The notes under the pieces were generated by a model. The model was not told the DNA's origin. It saw only the letters and a list, made by a program, of their open reading frames with translations, and ran no database searches. The position numbers and the translations under genes were made by a program. Of a DNA stretch of 36,991 bases, positions 32,039 through 36,991 are shown piece by piece; the stretch's first letter is position 1; every line of letters begins with the position of its first letter. The DNA is taken from the NCBI RefSeq assembly GCF_002869965.1, contig NZ_PEBS01000055.1:1-36991 (forward strand), written 5' to 3'. This DNA is from Janthinobacterium sp. ROICE36 (GTDB taxonomy: Bacteria; Pseudomonadota; Gammaproteobacteria; Burkholderiales; Burkholderiaceae_D).

Positions 32039-34306
32039 TCAAGCCTGCGGGCTGTCCGCCTTTTTCTCTCTTGCCACGAGGTACAGCAGCACGATGATGA
32101 CCGCATACGGCAGCAGGGACAGCGCATCCGAGTGCAGGCCCGCGTAGAACGGATTGCCGTGCTCGGCCCAGTCGGTCATCATCTGGTCGAAGTGCGTCAG
32201 CACGCCGGCAGTAATCGCGATGATGATGCCGGCCAGCGCGCCGCCGGCGATGTAGCCCGATGCGAGCAGCACGCCCGAACTGCGGTCGCCCGCCAGCTGA
32301 CGCTCTTCCTCGTTGAGTTGTGCGTTGTGATCCAGCTTGCTGTTGCGGCGGTCCGCCAGCCAGCGCACCAGGCCGCCGACGAAGATCGGCAAGGTCGACG
32401 ACAGCGGCAGGTACACGCCCACCGAAAACGCCAGCGACGCGATGCCGGCCATCTCCAGCACCACGGCGATCATCACGCCGAACAGCACCAAGGTCCACGG
32501 CAGTTGCTGATCGAGGATGCCCTTGATGATATAGGACATCAGCACGGCTTTCGGCGCATCGTACTTTTTTACTTCAGAACCATCGGGACGCTTGCTGTAA
32601 TGGCCATTGATGCCCGGATCGACCAGGTAAGCCAGCTGGCCATCGTCCTTGACAAAATATTTGCCGGCCGGGCCGCCCACGGTATCCGTCTTTTGCCAGA
32701 CTTTATACGTATTGTGGTCGGTGTCGGCTTGCGGGCCATGCAGTTCGCCCGTCACCGTCAGCTTCGATGCGTCGACCGTCAGGCCGGGCGCCACTTGCGC
32801 GGCCGGCACGTAGACGGTGCTCGCTTCGTTCAGTTTCAGCAAAATTGGTCCCAGGATCAGGGCCGACGACAGCGCGCCCGCCAAGATCGCGTACTGCTGC
32901 AGGCGCGGCGTGGCGCCCACCAGGTAGCCGGTTTTCAAATCCTGCGACGTGGTGCCGGCATTGCTGGCGGCGATGCACACGATGGCGCCCACCGACAAGG
33001 CAGTCACATAGTAACGCCCGCCCGTCCAGCCCATGATGAGGAAGATCAGGCAAGTAAACAGCAAGGTGGCCACGGCCATGCCGGAGATCGGGTTCGACGA
33101 GGAGCCGATTTCGCCCGTCAGGCGCGATGACACGGTAGCGAACAGGAAGCCGAAGACGAGAATGAGCAGCGCGCCCAGGAAATTCATGTGCAGCGGCGTG
33201 GCAAAGGTGATCACGGCGATGATGGCCAGGCAGCCGATGATGACCCATTTCAGCGGGATATCCTGCTCGGTGCGCAAGGTGGAATTGCTCTTGACGCCCT
33301 TGCCGATGCCTTTCAGGCCGGCCGACAGGCTGCGCCAGATCATGGGCATGGCGCGCACCAGCGAAATCAGGCCACCGGCGGCCACGGCGCCCGCGCCGAT
33401 GTACAGCACGTAGGCGCTGCGCACGTCGTCGGCACCCATTTCGCTGATCAACTTGGTGCCGGGCGAGAGCACGGTAGTCAGGCTGTCGCCGAAGAACTTG
33501 ATCATCGGGATCAGCAGCAGATAGGACAGCACGCCGCCGGCCGCCATGGTGGCGGCGATGCGCGGGCCGATGATGTAGCCCACGCCCAGCAATTCAGGGG
33601 AAATCTCGGCGCCGATGGAGCCGCCCTTCAGCGGAGCGGCAAACTCCACGCCCGGCGTGTCCTTCCAGCCCTTGAACGAGATATTGAACACTTTATACAG
33701 CAAGCCGACGGCGAAACCGCCGAAGATGATCTTGGCGCGGCGCTTGGCGTCCAGCGCGGCAGCCGAGTCTTTCTCGATGCTTTCGCCGGCGGCGATGCGC
33801 GATTCTTCCGTGGCGGCCGCCTTGAGCACTTCGGCGCAAGCCGTGCCTTCGGGGAATTTGAGTTCCTTGTGCTGGTCGACGATCATGGTGCGGCGCATGG
33901 GGATCATCATCAGGATGCCCAGCAGGCCACCGAGGATACCGACCAGCATGACCCTGGAGATTTCCAGGTCGAAGCCCAGGATCAGGATGGCGGGCATGGT
34001 CACGCCCAGGCCGAAGGCCAGCGATTCGCCGGCCGAACCGGCCGTTTGCGTGATGCTGTTTTCCAGGATCGACGAATCCTTGCCGCCCACCTTCTTGGCC
34101 AGGCCGAACAGGGTGATGGCGATCACGGCGACGGGAATCGAGGCGCTGACGGTCAGGCCCACTTTCAGCACCAGGTACAGCGAGGAGGCGCCAAAGACCA
34201 TCCCCAGGATGACGCCCATGAACAGCGCGCGGAAGGTCATCTCGGGAAGCTTCGCATCGGCCGGGATATAGGGCTTCACGACGCTCGGTGTTGCATCTTT
34301 TGCCAT
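32039..34306 (-). CDS. OPT-family oligopeptide transporter
   Basis: 755 residues with about fourteen to sixteen predicted membrane spans and a polar insert. The N-terminus (LPEMTFRALFMGVILGMVFG) and FPEGTACAEVLKAA are classic bacterial OPT/YSL signatures, as are SITQTAGSAGESLAFG and GVGYIIGPRIAATMAAGGVL. A soluble loop near residues 515-590 (VTGELHGPQADTDHNTYKVW to NGHYSKRPDG) separates the last membrane bundle. OPT proteins import peptides or metal-peptide chelates with protons. AAGGAAATATCC precedes the ATG. A terminator-like hairpin lies 30-50 bases upstream. Ended by the terminator at 31981-32017. Confidence 0.92.
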   Translation of the reverse strand: MAKDATPSVVKPYIPADAKLPEMTFRALFMGVILGMVFGASSLYLVLKVGLTVSASIPVAVIAITLFGLAKKVGGKDSSILENSITQTAGSAGESLAFGLGVTMPAILILGFDLEISRVMLVGILGGLLGILMMIPMRRTMIVDQHKELKFPEGTACAEVLKAAATEESRIAAGESIEKDSAAALDAKRRAKIIFGGFAVGLLYKVFNISFKGWKDTPGVEFAAPLKGGSIGAEISPELLGVGYIIGPRIAATMAAGGVLSYLLLIPMIKFFGDSLTTVLSPGTKLISEMGADDVRSAYVLYIGAGAVAAGGLISLVRAMPMIWRSLSAGLKGIGKGVKSNSTLRTEQDIPLKWVIIGCLAIIAVITFATPLHMNFLGALLILVFGFLFATVSSRLTGEIGSSSNPISGMAVATLLFTCLIFLIMGWTGGRYYVTALSVGAIVCIAASNAGTTSQDLKTGYLVGATPRLQQYAILAGALSSALILGPILLKLNEASTVYVPAAQVAPGLTVDASKLTVTGELHGPQADTDHNTYKVWQKTDTVGGPAGKYFVKDDGQLAYLVDPGINGHYSKRPDGSEVKKYDAPKAVLMSYIIKGILDQQLPWTLVLFGVMIAVVLEMAGIASLAFSVGVYLPLSSTLPIFVGGLVRWLADRRNSKLDHNAQLNEEERQLAGDRSSGVLLASGYIAGGALAGIIIAITAGVLTHFDQMMTDWAEHGNPFYAGLHSDALSLLPYAVIIVLLYLVAREKKADSPQA

Positions 34307-34335
34307 GGATATTTCCTTAATTTTTAAAAATAAAC

Positions 34336-34357
34336 AGCCCGGATTGACGCCCGGGCT
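34336..34357 (-). promoter_or_regulatory. Terminator-like hairpin in the leader of the OPT gene (possible attenuator)
   Basis: AGCCCGG (34336-34342) pairs with CCGGGCT (34351-34357) around an 8-base loop. Read leftward it is followed by GTTTATTTTT, and the OPT start codon lies 29 bases on. No leftward gene precedes it, so it would terminate the OPT gene's own leader. That makes an attenuator plausible. Confidence 0.5.
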
Positions 34358-34460
34358 ATTGTCTTGAAGCCGAGACTATCGCACAGCCGCGTTTCGATGA
34401 AAAGGTTTTTTGCTCCCGCTCCCGGCCTCCGTCCGCGCCGGAGCGGCTGGCGCATTGGTC

Positions 34461-34466
34461 TATAAT
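34461..34466 (+). promoter_or_regulatory. Probable -10 element of the PBP1A gene
   Basis: A perfect TATAAT lies 38 bases before the TTG start of the PBP1A gene. No good -35 is present at 16-18 bases. The call rests on the -10 match and position. Confidence 0.35.
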
Positions 34467-34504
34467 CGCTGCCACCGTGCCTTGCACGCTCACGTGAGAC
34501 TGCC

Positions 34505-36829
34505 TTGACTGCCAAACGATCCGGATTCCCCTGGCCTTCCCGCCGCGCCACCGTGCGTAGCTTCATCCTCGCCGGCTGCGCAGCGCTGGCCGCTGTCCTG
34601 CTGCTGGCCGCCTACCTGTTCCTGTACGTGCGCCCTCGCCTGCCTGAACTGGACGTCATCACGGACTACCAGCCGAAGATACCGCTGCGCGTGTACACGG
34701 CCGACAATGTGCTGATCGGCGAATTCGGCGAAGAGCACCGCGACTTCGTGCCGATAGCGCAAGTGCCGGAAATGATGAAAAAAGCCCTGCAGGCCATCGA
34801 AGACAGCCGCTTCTACGAGCACCACGGCATCGACTTCGTGCGCGCTGGCGGCGCCGTGCTGTCGAACCTGCGCCACGGCTTCGGCCACGGCGGCGGCTCG
34901 ACCATCACCATGCAGGTGGCGCGCAATTTCTTCCTGACGCGCGAAAAAGTCGCTTCGCGCAAGCTCAATGAAATCATGCTGGCCCTGAAGATCGAAGCGG
35001 CCCTGTCAAAAGAGCAGATTCTCGAGCTGTACATGAACCAGATGTACCTGGGCCAGCGCTCGTTCGGCTTCGGCAGCGCGGCGCAGACCTATTTCGGCAA
35101 GCCTTTGTCTGAACTGTCGATCGCGGAAATGGCGATGCTGGCCGGTTTGCCGCAAAACCCCTCGCGTCACAACCCGATCAGCAATCCGAAAAAGGCGCAC
35201 GCGCGCCAGCAACTGGTCTTGAAACGCATGCGCGAACTCGATTACATCAGCGAGGGCCAATACCAGCAGGCGCTGGCGCAGCCGCTGCATATCAATACCC
35301 GCGGCAAGCAGGATTTCGACACGCACGCCGAATACGTGGCCGAACTGGCGCGCCAGGCCGTGTTTGCGCAGTTCAAGGAAGACAGCTACACCAAGGGCAT
35401 CAGCGTCTACACGACCATCCTGAAAGCGGACCAGGATGCGGCCTACGCCTCGACGCGCCGCAACGTCATCGCCTACGACCAGCGCCACGGCTACCGCGGC
35501 CCGGAAACCTTCATCGACATGCCGGCGGACCCCGAGCAGCGCGACGATGCCATCGATGCAGCACTGCAAAAACGCCCGGACAGCGATGGCTTGATCGCCG
35601 CCGTCGTCCTTGACGTGGCCAGCGGCAAGGTGGTGGCCGACACGGGCGATGGCGACGCCAAGACCATCACGGGCGAGGGCTTGCGCTTTGCCGCCCCTGC
35701 GCTCTCAAGCAAGGCGAGCGGCGGCATCAAGCTGCGCCCGGGCGCCGTGATCCGTATCAACAAGGATGGCAAGGGCAACTGGGCCATCACGCAAGTACCG
35801 CTGGTGGCCGCCGCCTTCGTTTCGCTCGATGCGGACACGGGCGCCTACCACGCCATGGTGGGCGGCTTCGACTACAACCTGCAAAAGTTCAACCACGTCA
35901 CGCAGGCCTGGCGCCAGCCTGGTTCGGCCATGAAGCCCTTCGTGTATTCGGCGGCGCTGGAAAAAGGCTTTTCGCCGGCCACCCTGATCAACGACGTGCC
36001 CCTCGAAATGCAGGCGGGCGGCAAGGTCTGGGCGCCGCAGAATGACGACTTCAAGTTCGACGGCCCCATCACCATGCGCTACGCGCTGGCGCAATCGAAG
36101 AACGTGGCCTCGGTGCGCATCCTGCGCGCGCTGGGCGTGTCGACCACGCACGACTTCCTGGAAAAATTCGGTTTCGATCCAAAGCGCCAGCCCAGCAACC
36201 TGACCATGGCGCTGGGTACGGGTTCCGTCACGCCCGTGCAGATGGCGGGCGCCTATGCCCTGTTCGCCAATGGCGGCCACCAGGTGGAACCGTACCTGAT
36301 CGACCGCATCGTCGACGCCAAAGGCACGGTGCTGATGCAGACCAAGCCGCCCGCGCCGAACGACGACAAGACCCTGGCGCTGGACCCGCGCAACGCCTTC
36401 GTGATGGACAGCATGCTGCGCGAAGTGGCACGCACGGGCACGGGCGCGGCGGCGACGAAAAAACTGGGGCGCAGCGACATCGCCGGCAAGACGGGCACCA
36501 CCAGCGACGCCGTCGACGGCTGGTTCGCCGGCTACGGCGGCGGCATCGTGGCGGTGGCGTGGATGGGCTATGACGAGCCGAAATCGCTGGGCGGACGCGA
36601 ATTCGGTTCGACCCTGGCCATGCCGATCTGGATCGACTACATGCGCACCGCGCTCTCTACGCGCCCGCAAGTGACGCGCGCCGTGCCGGCAGGCCTGAGC
36701 CAGGTCGATGGCGAATGGCTGTACGATGAATTCATCGACATGAATGGCGTCAAGACGCTGGACATGGATGTGGAAACGCCAACGGATCCGGCGGCAGTGC
36801 CGGAGACGGTGCCGGTAGAGACCAACTAG
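34505..36829 (+). CDS. mrcA: Penicillin-binding protein 1A (bifunctional glycosyltransferase/transpeptidase)
   Basis: 774 residues from a TTG at 34505 (weak ribosome site, GTGAGA). A short basic cytoplasmic tail and one membrane anchor (IL...AAVLLLAAYLFLYV, about 21-42) are followed by the GT51 glycosyltransferase domain: EDSRFYEHHG (99-108) with the catalytic Glu, GGSTITMQVARNFF (130-143) and KLNEIMLALKIE. An OB-like segment (about 330-430) leads to the transpeptidase domain: SAMK (474-477), SKN (531-533) and KTGTT (662-666). The enzyme polymerises and cross-links peptidoglycan in the periplasm. The Asp/Glu/Pro-rich tail ends at a TAG followed directly by sequence leading into a transposase. 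All catalytic motifs are intact. Confidence 0.95.
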   Translation: MTAKRSGFPWPSRRATVRSFILAGCAALAAVLLLAAYLFLYVRPRLPELDVITDYQPKIPLRVYTADNVLIGEFGEEHRDFVPIAQVPEMMKKALQAIEDSRFYEHHGIDFVRAGGAVLSNLRHGFGHGGGSTITMQVARNFFLTREKVASRKLNEIMLALKIEAALSKEQILELYMNQMYLGQRSFGFGSAAQTYFGKPLSELSIAEMAMLAGLPQNPSRHNPISNPKKAHARQQLVLKRMRELDYISEGQYQQALAQPLHINTRGKQDFDTHAEYVAELARQAVFAQFKEDSYTKGISVYTTILKADQDAAYASTRRNVIAYDQRHGYRGPETFIDMPADPEQRDDAIDAALQKRPDSDGLIAAVVLDVASGKVVADTGDGDAKTITGEGLRFAAPALSSKASGGIKLRPGAVIRINKDGKGNWAITQVPLVAAAFVSLDADTGAYHAMVGGFDYNLQKFNHVTQAWRQPGSAMKPFVYSAALEKGFSPATLINDVPLEMQAGGKVWAPQNDDFKFDGPITMRYALAQSKNVASVRILRALGVSTTHDFLEKFGFDPKRQPSNLTMALGTGSVTPVQMAGAYALFANGGHQVEPYLIDRIVDAKGTVLMQTKPPAPNDDKTLALDPRNAFVMDSMLREVARTGTGAAATKKLGRSDIAGKTGTTSDAVDGWFAGYGGGIVAVAWMGYDEPKSLGGREFGSTLAMPIWIDYMRTALSTRPQVTRAVPAGLSQVDGEWLYDEFIDMNGVKTLDMDVETPTDPAAVPETVPVETN

Positions 36830-36906
36830 TGTACTGCTTGCGAAATGGTTGCACTATTTAAAGACTGCGCTATCATCTACATATTGAGTTTGAGATGAGG
36901 TGAGCA

Positions 36907-36991
36907 ATGCTGACTGCGGCGCCGATTATATTGAGCGAGGAAGACCGTGCCGAACTGGAACGAAGGGTCCGGTCGCAAACCATCGATACAC
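36907..36991 (+). CDS. IS630-type transposase, N-terminal fragment at the window edge
   Basis: The frame from ATG 36907 is open to the edge and reads PIILSEEDRAELERRVRSQT over its middle part. The LSEEDRAELERxVRS opening is typical of IS630-family transposases, just before their helix-turn-helix DNA-binding region. GATGAGG lies about 7 bases upstream. Only 28 residues are visible, so completeness and element borders cannot be judged. The 77 bases between the PBP1A stop (36829) and this start may contain the left inverted repeat; without the right end this cannot be confirmed. A stand-alone helix-turn-helix protein is the main alternative. Confidence 0.55.
   Translation, partial: MLTAAPIILSEEDRAELERRVRSQTIDT

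Noticed and set aside
34324..34566. 80-codon leftward frame upstream of the OPT gene
   Set aside because: It overlaps the PBP1A start and promoter region, is Arg-rich, and has no ribosome site; the hairpin inside it is better explained as OPT leader structure.
1..36991. tRNA genes, rRNA genes, CRISPR arrays, prophage genes
   Set aside because: None recognised by eye on either strand; a covariance-model search would be needed to exclude small structured RNAs.

Overview
The window is a gene-dense, high-GC (roughly 60-65%) piece of a Gram-negative chromosome, most likely from the Oxalobacteraceae (Janthinobacterium/Massilia/Duganella type, Betaproteobacteria). That placement is an inference from overall protein character, the Neisseria-type porin, the prfB-lysS neighbourhood, and a TpsB-type outer-membrane secretion protein. 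I saw no tRNA, rRNA, CRISPR array or phage. The only mobile-element signal is the start of a probable IS630-type transposase at the right edge.

Layout. 1-499 (-): N-terminal end of a two-partner-secretion/ShlB-type transporter. 896-5713 (-): branched-chain amino acid (HAAT-type) ABC operon, with substrate-binding protein, LivH, a LivM-LivG fusion and LivF. 6090-7436 (+): a lipoprotein plus a small partner of unknown role. 7438-9968 (-): CpdB-like phosphodiesterase/nucleotidase with a translationally coupled Sel1-repeat protein. 10171-13521 (+): prfB with its programmed +1 frameshift, then a HAD phosphatase that runs in frame, without a stop, into lysS. 13595-22576 (-): a ten-gene sugar-acid catabolic locus. 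22763-24133 (-): ppnN. 24445-25950 (+): POT-family peptide transporter. 26081-28869 (+): YecA/SEC-C protein, an unrecognised membrane coiled-coil protein and a small protein. 28856-29703 (-): GNAT acetyltransferase and a small protein. 29848-31969 (+): an alpha/alpha-toroid protein overlapping an AAC(3)-fold acetyltransferase. 32039-34306 (-): OPT-family transporter. 34505-36829 (+): penicillin-binding protein 1A. 36907-end (+): truncated transposase.

The most interesting region is 13595-22632. The kinase, TIM-barrel epimerase and 2-hydroxyacid dehydrogenase look like KguK, KguE and KguD of the Pseudomonas 2-ketogluconate pathway, and the adjacent LacI-type regulator looks like PtxS. Two palindromes with an AACCGGTT core, one before the operon and one before the regulator gene, resemble the published PtxS operator. 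The major-facilitator transporter KguT known from Pseudomonas is absent. In its place, inside the same tightly overlapping operon, sit a polar-amino-acid-type ABC importer (binding protein, two permeases, ATPase), an outer-membrane porin and a Gfo/Idh/MocA oxidoreductase. The inferred system is a complete outer-membrane-to-cytoplasm route for 2-ketogluconate or a close sugar acid, using an ABC family normally assigned to amino acids.

Other points worth attention are the RF2 recoding site, the HAD-LysRS in-frame ORF, the LivM-LivG fusion, a terminator-like hairpin in the leader of the OPT gene, and hairpins placed between binding-protein and permease genes in both ABC operons.
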